Positions 24,273 to 31,956 of a DNA stretch of 64,000 nt are shown one piece after another. Numbering within the stretch: the first letter of the stretch is position 1; the number at the start of each line of letters is the position of its first letter. This stretch comes from CADCVT01 sp036389155 (GTDB taxonomy: Bacteria > Actinomycetota > Thermoleophilia > Solirubrobacterales > Solirubrobacteraceae), in the NCBI GenBank assembly GCA_036389155.1, contig DASVQN010000003.1, positions 1 through 64,000 on the forward strand, written 5' to 3'. Made by a program: the position numbers and the translations under genes. The notes below the pieces were generated by a model that saw only the letters and a program-made list of their open reading frames with translations, did no database searches and was not told where the DNA came from.

Positions 24273-25448
24273 GTGCTCGGCGTCTACGGCAGGCTCTTCG
24301 ACCGGCCGGAGGCGCGGCGCCTCGTCGCAGCCTCCGCCGCGGCGCGCCTGGCCATCGGCGCCTACGCGCTCCCGCTGCTGCTGGCGGTGCAGGAGGCGAC
24401 CGGGTCGTTCGCGGCCGCCGGGCTGGCGGCGGGCGGGTTCTCCGCCGGGGTCGCGCTCGCGGCACCCGTTCGCGGCCGGCTCGTCGACCGCCGCGGCTCG
24501 CGCGTGGCGCTGCCGGCCATGGCGCTCGTGAGCGGCGCCGCGCTCGCCGTGGCCGCGATCCTCGCCGGGACGGCGCCCGCGGCGGTCCTCGTCCTCGCCG
24601 CGGCCGTCGCTGGCGCCTCGACGCCGCCGCTCGTCGCGAGCATGCGCCTGGAGTGGCAGCGGATGCTCGGCGCACCCGGCGACGAGCGGCTGGCCGCCGC
24701 CTACGCGTTCGAGCCGGGGCTGCAGACGGCGCTCTTCGTCGTCGGCCCGCTGCTCGCCGCCGCGGGGATCGCCACGATCGGCGCCCGCGCGACGCTCGCG
24801 GCCTGCGCCGGCGTCCTCCTGGCCGGGTCGATCGCGTTCGCCGCGGTCGCGGGGTCCGAGGCGCAGCCGACCACGGAGGGGGCGCGGTCGCCGATCCGCC
24901 TTCCCGGGGTCATGACCCTGGTGCTGGCGACGGCGCTCGCGGACGTCAGCCTCGGCGGCGTCGACGTGATCGTCCCCGCCTTCGCCGAGGCGCGCGGGCG
25001 GCCGGAGGTCGCGGGCGTGCTGCTCGCGCTGTTCGCGGCGGGGGCGGTGGCCGGCGCGCTGGTGTACGGCGCGCGCCGCAGGCCGGGCGCTCCCGCGACG
25101 CAGCTCGTCGTCGTCGCGGTCGCGTCCGCGGCGACGTGCGCCGTGCTCGCCGCTCCCGGCGCGTTCCTCCCGCTGGCGCCGCTGCTCGTCGTCGCGGGGG
25201 CGCCGAGCGCGATCCAGTGGGCCGCGGCGTCGGTCGCGCTCGACCGCGCGACCGGCGGCCACGCGGGCGCCGAGGCGTACACGTGGCTGAGCACCGCGAA
25301 CGCGATCGGGATCGGGATCGGCACCGTCGCCGGCGGCGCGGCCGTGGACCGCTGGGGAACGGGGACCGCGTTCCTGCTCGTCGCGGCCGGGCCGCTGCTG
25401 GCGGCGGTCGCGGTCGCGCTGCGTCGAGGGACGCTCGGTCAGGCGTAG
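24273..25448 (+). CDS. MFS transporter
   Basis: A 391-residue membrane protein with about 12 hydrophobic segments, one per 30-35 residues. The loop after the second helix, RGRLVDRRGSRVALP, is the MFS A-motif (GxxxDRxGR). The C-terminus GGAAVDRWGTGTAFLLVA repeats the pattern. No substrate can be assigned. The start GTG 24273 (VLGVYGRLF) is preferred over GTG 24237, which would overlap the divergent flavoprotein start. A truncated homologue of its last ~40 codons lies at 20829-20954. Confidence 0.83.
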   Translation: MLGVYGRLFDRPEARRLVAASAAARLAIGAYALPLLLAVQEATGSFAAAGLAAGGFSAGVALAAPVRGRLVDRRGSRVALPAMALVSGAALAVAAILAGTAPAAVLVLAAAVAGASTPPLVASMRLEWQRMLGAPGDERLAAAYAFEPGLQTALFVVGPLLAAAGIATIGARATLAACAGVLLAGSIAFAAVAGSEAQPTTEGARSPIRLPGVMTLVLATALADVSLGGVDVIVPAFAEARGRPEVAGVLLALFAAGAVAGALVYGARRRPGAPATQLVVVAVASAATCAVLAAPGAFLPLAPLLVVAGAPSAIQWAAASVALDRATGGHAGAEAYTWLSTANAIGIGIGTVAGGAAVDRWGTGTAFLLVAAGPLLAAVAVALRRGTLGQA

Positions 25449-26308
25449 CGCCTCGCGGCCCGCTCGACGGACGCCGCGTAGCCGCCCCCGAACAGCGCCG
25501 CGTGCACCAGCAGCGGGAACAGCTGGTAGAGCGCGACGCGATCCTCATGGCCGTCGGCCAGCGGGGCGACCTCCTCGTAGGCGGCGAGGAAGCGCGGGCC
25601 GGGCGAGCCGAAGAGGCGCAGCATCGCGAGGTCGACCTCGCGGTGGCCGCCGTACGCCGCCGGGTCGATCAGGTAGGGCCGGCCGCCGCTCGCCAGGACG
25701 TTGCCGGACCACAGGTCGCCGTGCAGCCGCGCCGGAGGCTCCTGCGGGCCCGCGAGGTCGTGGATGCGCGAGCACACGGCCTCGACCGCCGCCACCCCGG
25801 ATCCTCCGAGCCGCGCTCGTTCGAGCAGCGGCACCAGCCGCCGCTGCGCGTAGAAGGCCGGCCAGTCGGGAGCGGGTTCGTTGGGGAGGAGGAGCGGGCC
25901 GAGGCGGAGCGGCGGCGCCTCGCGGCGCGCAGCGTCCGCGGCGGACGTCGCGACGTCGCCCGGCACTCCCGGCGGCGACGCGCCGAAGCGCGGCGCTCCT
26001 GCGGCGTGGACGCGCGCGAGGCCGCGGCCCAGCTCCTCCTCGCCCGCCTCGTCGAGCCGTCCCTCCTCCAGCCACTCCAGCGCGAGGAAGTCGTCGGCGA
26101 CGTCGACGACCTCCGGTACGGCGAGCGCGCCCGGCTCCGCGAGCCACCGCAGCGCGGCCGCCTCGGTCGCGTACTCGCCCGGCGCGGCGTCCGCGCGCGT
26201 CTTTACGAAGACGACGGTCCCGTCGTCGAGCGTCGCGCGCTGCGCGTCGTTGATGTCGCCGCCGGGAACGCGCCGGGCCTCGACGACCTCGCGGCCGGCG
26301 ATCCTCAC
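25439..26308 (-). CDS. Fructosamine/ribulosamine kinase family protein
   Basis: A 289-residue aminoglycoside-phosphotransferase-like kinase of the FN3K family, which phosphorylates ketoamines on glycated proteins so that they fall off. VPGGDIN is the FN3K start motif, VFVKT carries the ATP-binding lysine, ARLHGDLWSGNVL is the catalytic HGDLWxxN loop, and LIDPAAYGGHREVDLAM the DP..Y.GxRE.D segment, all diagnostic. Its GTG overlaps the phosphatase stop (GTGA), so the two are translationally coupled. Bacterial members are mostly ribulosamine/erythrulosamine 3-kinases. Confidence 0.9.
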   Translation of the reverse strand: MRIAGREVVEARRVPGGDINDAQRATLDDGTVVFVKTRADAAPGEYATEAAALRWLAEPGALAVPEVVDVADDFLALEWLEEGRLDEAGEEELGRGLARVHAAGAPRFGASPPGVPGDVATSAADAARREAPPLRLGPLLLPNEPAPDWPAFYAQRRLVPLLERARLGGSGVAAVEAVCSRIHDLAGPQEPPARLHGDLWSGNVLASGGRPYLIDPAAYGGHREVDLAMLRLFGSPGPRFLAAYEEVAPLADGHEDRVALYQLFPLLVHAALFGGGYAASVERAARRYA

Positions 26309-26748
26309 CGGATCTCTTCGAGCAGCGCGCGGCAGGCCTCCTCGACCTGGTCGAGCACCTCGTCGAAGCCGTCCGGCCCGCCGTAGTACGGGTCGGGGAC
26401 GTCGAGGTCGCGCCCCCGCAGCAGCCGCACCTTCGCGGCGGCCTCCTCGTCCGGCGCCAGCGCGCGCAGGTCGCGGAGGTTCTCGCGGTCCATGGCGAGG
26501 ATCAGGTCGAAGCGGTCGAAGTCGGCCGGGTCGAATCGCCGGGCCGCGCCCTCGACCGCGATGCCGCGGCGCCGCGCCGCCTCCGTCGCCCGCTCGTCGG
26601 GAGGCGCGCCGACGTGCCAGCCGCCCGTCCCCGCGCTGTCGATCTCGATGCGGTCCTCCAGCCCGGCCTCGCGGACGAGGTGGCGCATGACGCCCTCGGC
26701 CGTCGGCGAGCGGCAGATGTTCCCGAGGCAGACGAAGAGCAGGCGCAC
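26305..26748 (-). CDS. Low-molecular-weight protein-tyrosine phosphatase family
   Basis: A 147-residue phosphatase. The P-loop LFVCLGNICRSP (CxxxxxRS) is at residues ~4-15, and the general-acid DPYYGG lies near residue 120. It is first in a two-gene operon with the FN3K-type kinase. Human LMW-PTP-A is known to act as a protein-ribulosamine-5-phosphatase, so the pair may dephosphorylate ribulosamine-5-phosphates before the kinase acts. This is inference from pairing; a tyrosine-phosphatase role is the alternative. It starts 11 bases from the divergent SDR. Confidence 0.9.
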   Translation of the reverse strand: MRLLFVCLGNICRSPTAEGVMRHLVREAGLEDRIEIDSAGTGGWHVGAPPDERATEAARRRGIAVEGAARRFDPADFDRFDLILAMDRENLRDLRALAPDEEAAAKVRLLRGRDLDVPDPYYGGPDGFDEVLDQVEEACRALLEEIR

Positions 26749-26759
26749 GGCGTGGAAGG

Positions 26760-27554
26760 ATGACGGCTGCGATGGATCTCGGACTCGAAGGCAAGGTCTG
26801 CGTGGTCACCGGCGCGAGCCGCGGGATCGGGCTGGCGACGGCGCGCAAGCTGTGCGCCGAGGGCGCGCGCGTGCTGTTCGTCGCGCGCAGCGCGGACGCC
26901 GTGCAGCGCGCGGCCGACGGCTGCGGCGGCGAGTGGCTCGCGGTCGACGTCACGGCGCCGGACGCCGCCGACCGCGTGATCGCCACGTGCGCCGAGCAGA
27001 TGGGCGGGATCGACGTCCTCGTCAACAACGCCGGCACGTCCTTCGCGCGGCCGCTCGACGACCTCAGCGACGCCGACTGGCAGGGCCAGTGGGACCTGCA
27101 CGTGATGGCGCCGATGCGGCTCATGCGCTGCGCCGCGCCCCGGATGGCCGCGGCGGGCGGCGGCCGCATCGTCAACGTGACGTCCTCCGCCGGGAAGCGC
27201 CCGTCGCTGACCAACGCCGCCTACAGCGTCACCAAGGCGGCGCAGCTCTCGCTCAGCCGCGTGTTCTCCGACACGTACGCGGGCGACGGCGTGCTGGTCA
27301 ACGCGGTTGCCCCCGGCCCGGTCAGCTCCGACCTGTGGATCGCCGAGGGCGGTCTGGCCGACCAGACCGCCGAGGCGCGGGGGGTGTCTCGACAAGAGGC
27401 GCTCGACGCCCAGGCCGGGAAGGTCCCGCTCGGGCGCTTCGCCGAGCCGGAGGAGATCGCCGACGTCGTCGTCTTCCTGTGCAGCGCGCGCGCGAGCACC
27501 GTCACCGGCGCGGCGTGGTCGGCCGACGGCGGCGCCGTGAACATCATCATTTGA
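26760..27554 (+). CDS. Short-chain dehydrogenase/reductase
   Basis: A 264-residue classical SDR. GASRGIG (TGxxxGxG) binds NAD(P), NNAG is present, NVTSSAGKRPSL carries the catalytic Ser, and YSVTK (YxxxK) completes the site; the C-terminus GAAWSADGGAVNI is of FabG type. The substrate is unknown. ATG 26772 is an alternative start. Its stop overlaps the next gene (TTGA). Confidence 0.88.
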   Translation: MTAAMDLGLEGKVCVVTGASRGIGLATARKLCAEGARVLFVARSADAVQRAADGCGGEWLAVDVTAPDAADRVIATCAEQMGGIDVLVNNAGTSFARPLDDLSDADWQGQWDLHVMAPMRLMRCAAPRMAAAGGGRIVNVTSSAGKRPSLTNAAYSVTKAAQLSLSRVFSDTYAGDGVLVNAVAPGPVSSDLWIAEGGLADQTAEARGVSRQEALDAQAGKVPLGRFAEPEEIADVVVFLCSARASTVTGAAWSADGGAVNIII

Positions 27555-28057
27555 TCGTCGCGCTCGACCACGTGAGCGTGCGCGCGGCGCCGCCGGGCGT
27601 CGCGCTGGACGGCCACCGCGTGATGCTCGACCGCTCCTACCTCGAGGTCGGGCACGAGGGCGAGCCGTTGCTCTTCCTGCGGCCGGAGCGCGCCGGCGCC
27701 GGCGACCCTCGCGCCGGATGCGGCGGACCCGCCGCCATCGGGGAGGCCGCGCGGCTGCTCGGCCGAGAGCCGGTCCCGTTCACGGGCCGCGACGGCGAGT
27801 GGCTCGACCTCGAGCTCGCCGGCCCGGTCGCGCTGACGCGGCGGGTCGCGCCGCAGGCGATCGCTCGCGACTGGCCGCCCCCGCGCGCCGGGGCGCCGTC
27901 GCTCCAGACGGTCCGCGTCCGCGGCGACGCCGCCGCGCTCCTCGACCCGCTCGAGGCCCTCGGCGGCCCGCCGCCCGGCCTCGTCGTCGACCACGCGCCG
28001 GGCGAGCCGCTGCGTATCGTGGGCGTCCTGCTCTCCGACGGCGTCCAAGTGCTGTAA
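27551..28057 (+). CDS. Putative glyoxalase-like (VOC) domain protein
   Basis: A 168-residue protein starting LIVALDHVSVRA, a VOC-like first strand with its histidine. The rest (FLRPERAGAGDPRAG, LLSDGVQVL) is only loosely similar to glyoxalase-like proteins and lacks clear later metal ligands. TTG 27551 overlaps the SDR stop, so it is probably translated from the same mRNA. The reading frame is supported by position and codon bias; the function is a guess. Confidence 0.55.
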   Translation: MIVALDHVSVRAAPPGVALDGHRVMLDRSYLEVGHEGEPLLFLRPERAGAGDPRAGCGGPAAIGEAARLLGREPVPFTGRDGEWLDLELAGPVALTRRVAPQAIARDWPPPRAGAPSLQTVRVRGDAAALLDPLEALGGPPPGLVVDHAPGEPLRIVGVLLSDGVQVL

Positions 28058-28066
28058 TCCCGCGCC

Positions 28067-28507
28067 GTGGCGATCGAGACGAAGGCCGTCGGCAAGACGT
28101 TCCCCGCGGTGACGTACGCCGTGGGGCGCGAGAAGGTCAAGGAGTACGCGCTCGCGGTCGGCGAGACGAACCCGATCCACCTCGACCACGAGGCGGCGCG
28201 CAAGGCGGGCTACGCCGACGTCGTCGCACCCCCGATGTTCGCCGTGGTGTTCAAGTCGCGCGCGATGGCGCCCGCGATCTTCGACGCCGACGTCGGGATG
28301 AACTTCGCGCTGATGGTCCACGGCGGGCAGGAGTTCCGCTGGGGCCCCCTCGTCGTCGCCGGCGACGAGATCGACACCACGGTGACCGTCAAGTCGATCG
28401 AGGAGCGCGACGGCCGCGGCTACTACGTCTTCGAGTCGACCTCGACCAACCAGCGCGGCGAGACCGTGTGCGTCGGGACGTGGACCAACATCGTGCGGGG
28501 GGTCTGA
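28067..28507 (+). CDS. HadA-like MaoC-type dehydratase subunit
   Basis: A 146-residue hot-dog-fold protein of the FAS1-DH/MaoC-N group. YALAVGETNPIHLDHEAAR and VVAPPMFAVVF correspond to the mycobacterial HadA/HadC subunit, which lacks the catalytic dyad and shapes the acyl tunnel. The catalytic HadB-like partner follows after five bases. Together they would dehydrate 3-hydroxyacyl thioesters. GTG 28067 is ten bases after the preceding gene. Confidence 0.84.
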   Translation: MAIETKAVGKTFPAVTYAVGREKVKEYALAVGETNPIHLDHEAARKAGYADVVAPPMFAVVFKSRAMAPAIFDADVGMNFALMVHGGQEFRWGPLVVAGDEIDTTVTVKSIEERDGRGYYVFESTSTNQRGETVCVGTWTNIVRGV

Positions 28508-28512
28508 GCGAG

Positions 28513-28893
28513 ATGGAACCCGGTCAGGAGCTGCGCAAGCTCAGCGTCACGCCGGACAAGTACCTGACCGTCCGCTACGCGGGCGCGTCGGGCGACTTCA
28601 ACCCGATCCACATCGACGAGGACTTCGCCAAGCAGGTCGGGCTGCCCGGGCGGATCCTCCACGGCCTGTGGTCGATGGCCCAGGTCGCCCGCGCCCAGAC
28701 CGAGAACGCCGGCGGCCCGCACGCGCTCAAGCGCCTCAGCGTCCAGTTCCGGGGGATGGGCCTGCCGGAGCAGGAGATCGTCGTGACCTCCACCGTCCGC
28801 GAGGTGCGCGACGGCGTGGCGATCGTCGACACCGTGGCCGAGCAGAGCGGCAACCAGATCATCCGCAACGCCGAGGCGGAGATCGAGGCGTAG
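28513..28893 (+). CDS. HadB-like MaoC-type dehydratase subunit
   Basis: A 126-residue single hot-dog domain with the R-hydratase signature AGASGDFNPIHIDEDFA: catalytic Asp28 and His33. GRILHGLWSMA follows. It pairs with the adjacent HadA-like gene as a heterodimeric (3R)-hydroxyacyl dehydratase for long-chain fatty acid elongation or for beta-oxidation in reverse. No condensing enzyme or ketoreductase for the cycle is adjacent, apart from the SDR upstream. Confidence 0.86.
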   Translation: MEPGQELRKLSVTPDKYLTVRYAGASGDFNPIHIDEDFAKQVGLPGRILHGLWSMAQVARAQTENAGGPHALKRLSVQFRGMGLPEQEIVVTSTVREVRDGVAIVDTVAEQSGNQIIRNAEAEIEA

Positions 28894-28913
28894 GGCGCTC
28901 CGCCCTCGCTTCC

Positions 28914-28919
28914 TAGACT
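28914..28919 (+). promoter_or_regulatory. Putative -10 box of hrcA
   Basis: TAGACT stands six bases before the hrcA GTG in the 32-base gap after the HadB-like gene. No CIRCE inverted repeat (TTAGCACTC-N9-GAGTGCTAA) is present, so autoregulation through CIRCE is not supported here. Confidence 0.5.
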
Positions 28920-28925
28920 CGGGGC

Positions 28926-29948
28926 GTGCCCACCGCGCGCCAGGAGCTCATCCTTCGCAAGGTCGTCGAGGTCTACCTCGAGTCCGGCCAGCCCGTGGGG
29001 TCCAAGACGCTGTCCACGGACCCCGATCTGGGCTGCCGGCCGTCCACGATCCGCAACGAGCTGGCCCAGCTGGAGGAGGTCGGGCTCCTCGTCCACCCGC
29101 ACACCTCCGCCGGCCGCGTCCCGACCGACGCCGCGCTGCGGTTCTTCGTCGACGGCCTGCTGGCGACGCGCGGGTCGCATCCGCGCAGCGAGCTCGAGCT
29201 CAGCCTCGCCAGCCGCGAGATCGACGACGCGATGCGCGCGACCACCGAGGCGCTGAGCCAGGTCTCGCACCTGCTGGCGATCGTCACCGCGCCTCCGATC
29301 GAGACGGCGGAGATCCGCCACATCGAGGTCCTCTCCCTGCAGCCGCAGGTGCTGATGGTCGTGATCATCACCTCGACGGGCGGCGTCTCGAAGCGCATCT
29401 TCACCTTCGAGCAACCCGTGGACCCCGGCCTCGCCGCGTGGGCCGCCGCCTACCTCAACGACCAGCTCACGGGGATGGACCTCGGGGCCCGCACGCTCCA
29501 GCGCCGGCTGAACGACCCGAGCCTCCAGCCGCCCGAGCGCGCGTTCCTCGACTCGCTCATGCCCGCGTTCACCGAGCTCGCCGCCACGGCGCAGGACTCG
29601 CTCTACGTCGACGGCGCGGCGCGCCTCATCGCCGAGCACCGCCTCGACGACCTGGACCAGATCAACGAGCTGATGACCGCGCTGGAGCGCCGGCGCGACC
29701 TGCTGGCCGTCCTCGGCCGCGCGCTGACCGAGCGCGACGTCCTCGTCCGCATCGGCACCGAGAACGACACGCCGCAGCTGCAGTCGATGGCGCTCGTGGC
29801 GGCGGCGTACGGCCTGCCCGCGCGCAAGCTCGGCACGGTGTCCCTGATGGGCCCGACGCGGATGGACTACGCGGAGGCGATCGGCTTCGTGCGCGAGGCC
29901 GCCCACCAGCTGTCGCGGTACATCGAGACCGTCTACGACGACGCGTAG
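28926..29948 (+). CDS. hrcA: Heat-inducible transcription repressor HrcA
   Basis: A 340-residue repressor of class I heat-shock genes. The winged-helix N-terminus (QELILRKVVEVYLESGQPVGS, STIRNELAQLEEVGLL, HTSAGRVPTDAALRFFVD) is textbook HrcA, and the C-terminal dimerisation/GAF-like domain ends SLMGPTRMDYAEAIGFV. dnaJ follows after three bases; grpE and dnaK, usual partners, are not here. Its CIRCE targets must lie outside the window. Confidence 0.95.
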   Translation: MPTARQELILRKVVEVYLESGQPVGSKTLSTDPDLGCRPSTIRNELAQLEEVGLLVHPHTSAGRVPTDAALRFFVDGLLATRGSHPRSELELSLASREIDDAMRATTEALSQVSHLLAIVTAPPIETAEIRHIEVLSLQPQVLMVVIITSTGGVSKRIFTFEQPVDPGLAAWAAAYLNDQLTGMDLGARTLQRRLNDPSLQPPERAFLDSLMPAFTELAATAQDSLYVDGAARLIAEHRLDDLDQINELMTALERRRDLLAVLGRALTERDVLVRIGTENDTPQLQSMALVAAAYGLPARKLGTVSLMGPTRMDYAEAIGFVREAAHQLSRYIETVYDDA

Positions 29949-29951
29949 CCC

Positions 29952-31091
29952 GTGCCGACCGACGCGTACGAGCTGCTCGGCGTCCCGCGCGACGCCGACG
30001 ACACCCAGATCAAGAAGGCCTTCCGCAAGCTGGCCCGCGAGCTGCACCCCGACGTCAACCCGGACGACGACACGGCCGAGGCGCGCTTCAAGGAGGTCGC
30101 CGAGGCCTACGAGATCCTGTCCGACCCCGAGCGCCGCGCCACGTACGACCGCTACGGCTACGACGGCCTGCGCTCGGGCGGCTACGCGCCCACGGACTTC
30201 GGCGCGTTCGGAGGCCTGTCGGACATCCTCGACGCGTTCTTCGGCGGCGGCGGGGCAGAGGGGGGGTTCTTCGGCGGCGGCGGTCGCGGCGGACCGGCGG
30301 CCGGCGGCGACGTCGCGGCGTCGCTGGCGATCGACCTCGTCGACGCGGCTCGGGGCGCGAACGTCGAGCTGCGCTACGAGGCCGTCACGCGCTGCCCGCG
30401 CTGTCATGGCAACGCCGCCGAGCCGGGGACGCCGATCACCAGCTGCAAGCGCTGCGGCGGCTCGGGCCGGCTGCAGGGCGTCACGCGCACGCCGTTCGGC
30501 CAGGTGGTGCGCAGCGTGCAGTGCGACACGTGCCACGGCGCCGGCAAGATCCCCGAGGAGCCGTGCACCGAGTGCGAGGGCCGGGGCCGCGTGCTCGAGC
30601 AGCGGACGCTGCGCGTCGACGTCCCCGCCGGGATCGAGGACGGCCAGCGGATCCGCCTCGCCGGCCGCGGCCACACCGGCGAGCCGGGCGCCCCCGACGG
30701 CGACCTCTACGTGACGATCCGCGTGCGCCCCGACGAGCGCTTCGTCCGCGACGGCAACGACCTCGTGAGCGTGCTCGACGTGCCCGCGCCGCTGGCGGCG
30801 CTCGGCACGACGCTGCCGGTCCCGACCCTCGACGGCGACGCGGACGTCGACATCAAGCCCGGGACGCAGCCCGGCGAGGTCGTCGTGCTGCGCGGCAAGG
30901 GGATCCCGGACCTGCGCCGCGGCCGGCCCGGCGACCTGCGCGTCGTCGTCAACGTCGTCATCCCGCGCTCGCTCACCCGCGAGCAGCGCGAGCTGCTCGA
31001 GCGGCTGTCGGGGACGCTGACCGAGGACAACCTCGGCGAGCAGCACGAGTCGGTGCTCTCCAAGCTGCGCCGGGTCCTGCGGACGTCGTGA
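29952..31091 (+). CDS. dnaJ: Chaperone DnaJ
   Basis: A 379-residue DnaK co-chaperone. The J domain (1-70) has the HPD motif (ELHPDVN). A Gly/Phe-rich linker (~75-115) precedes a zinc-finger region with all four CxxCxGxG-type repeats (CPRCHGNA, CKRCGGSG, CDTCHGAG, CTECEGRG), followed by the C-terminal substrate-binding domains. Full type I DnaJ. Co-transcribed with hrcA. GTG start. Confidence 0.97.
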   Translation: MPTDAYELLGVPRDADDTQIKKAFRKLARELHPDVNPDDDTAEARFKEVAEAYEILSDPERRATYDRYGYDGLRSGGYAPTDFGAFGGLSDILDAFFGGGGAEGGFFGGGGRGGPAAGGDVAASLAIDLVDAARGANVELRYEAVTRCPRCHGNAAEPGTPITSCKRCGGSGRLQGVTRTPFGQVVRSVQCDTCHGAGKIPEEPCTECEGRGRVLEQRTLRVDVPAGIEDGQRIRLAGRGHTGEPGAPDGDLYVTIRVRPDERFVRDGNDLVSVLDVPAPLAALGTTLPVPTLDGDADVDIKPGTQPGEVVVLRGKGIPDLRRGRPGDLRVVVNVVIPRSLTREQRELLERLSGTLTEDNLGEQHESVLSKLRRVLRTS

Positions 31092-31119
31092 CCCGCGAGT
31101 CGCGCGACGCGGCGGCCCC

Positions 31120-31956
31120 ATGATCCGCCTCGCTCTGCGCGTACGCCGCGAGGACGCGGAGGTCGCTCTTGCCGAGCTGCTCGCGCTGGTGCCCGCCGGC
31201 GTCGAGGAGGTCGACCTCGGCGACCGCGTCGAGTACGCGGTCTACGGCGCGCCCGGCGAGCTGCCCGACCTTCCCGACCTGCAGGCAGCGGCGGGCGACG
31301 CGCTCGTCGAGGTCACCACGACCGAGGTTGCCGACGACTGGGCCGAGCGCTGGAAGGCGTTTCACCGGCCTGTGCAGGTAGGACCGCTCCGAATCCGCCC
31401 GCCGTGGGAGGCCCCGGTGCCATGCACGGTGCCAGGCGTCGTGCCAGGCACGGTGCCAGGCACGGGGGACATCGTCATCGACCCCGGGCAGGCCTTCGGG
31501 ACCGGCGGCCACGAGACGACGCGGCTGTGCCTGGAGCTGCTGCTGGAGCTCGAGCCCGGCGGGCCGCTCGTCGACCTCGGGTGCGGGAGCGGCGTGCTCG
31601 GCATCGCCGGGGCGAAGCTCGGCTTCGGCCCCGTCCTCGGCCTCGACTTCGACCCGCTCGCGGTCGAGGCCGCCTTCGAGAACGCGCGCGTCAACGGCGT
31701 CGAGATGGAGGTGCGCCGGTTCGACCTGCGCGAGGAGCCGCCGCCGACCGCGAGGACCGTGGTCGCCAACCTGCTGCGTCCTCTGTTGCTGCAGGTGGCG
31801 GCCGGCCCGATCGAGTGTGAGGCGCTGATCGCGTCCGGCCTCCTGCGCCACGAAGCCGACGAGGTCGCGGCCGCGTTCGCGGCGCACGACCTCGTCGAGC
31901 AGCGGCGCGCCGCCCAGGGCGACTGGGCGGCGCTCCTCATGGTGCGAAGCGGCTAG
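31120..31956 (+). CDS. prmA: Ribosomal protein L11 methyltransferase
   Basis: A 278-residue SAM-dependent enzyme trimethylating ribosomal protein L11. The N-terminal L11-recognition domain (~1-75) contains DDWAERWKAFHRPVQVG; the catalytic domain has DPGQAFGTGGHETTRLCLE and the SAM motif VDLGCGSGVLGIA. Between them, residues ~100-115 are a Val-Pro-Gly-Thr repeat encoded by a 12-bp DNA repeat (31417-31464) not expected in the family. Its stop shares CTAG (31953-31956) with the convergent PRC-barrel gene. It follows dnaJ, as in Bacillus. Confidence 0.93.
   Translation: MIRLALRVRREDAEVALAELLALVPAGVEEVDLGDRVEYAVYGAPGELPDLPDLQAAAGDALVEVTTTEVADDWAERWKAFHRPVQVGPLRIRPPWEAPVPCTVPGVVPGTVPGTGDIVIDPGQAFGTGGHETTRLCLELLLELEPGGPLVDLGCGSGVLGIAGAKLGFGPVLGLDFDPLAVEAAFENARVNGVEMEVRRFDLREEPPPTARTVVANLLRPLLLQVAAGPIECEALIASGLLRHEADEVAAAFAAHDLVEQRRAAQGDWAALLMVRSG
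31417..31464 (+). repeat. Four-unit 12-bp palindromic tandem repeat inside prmA
   Basis: Units start at 31417, 31429, 31441 and 31453. The consensus GTGCCAGGCAC plus one spacer base is an inverted repeat (GTGCC/GGCAC around A). The last two units are perfect; the first two carry one and two changes. The length is a multiple of three, so prmA stays in frame and reads V-P-G-T-like repeats in the interdomain linker. Confidence 0.85.

Noticed and set aside
28894..28925. CIRCE operator before hrcA
   Set aside because: The 32-base gap has no TTAGCACTC/GAGTGCTAA inverted repeat.
31417..31464. Phase-variable repeat in prmA
   Set aside because: The unit is 12 bp, so gain or loss of units would not shift the frame. 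An on/off switch is unlikely, although the linker length may vary.
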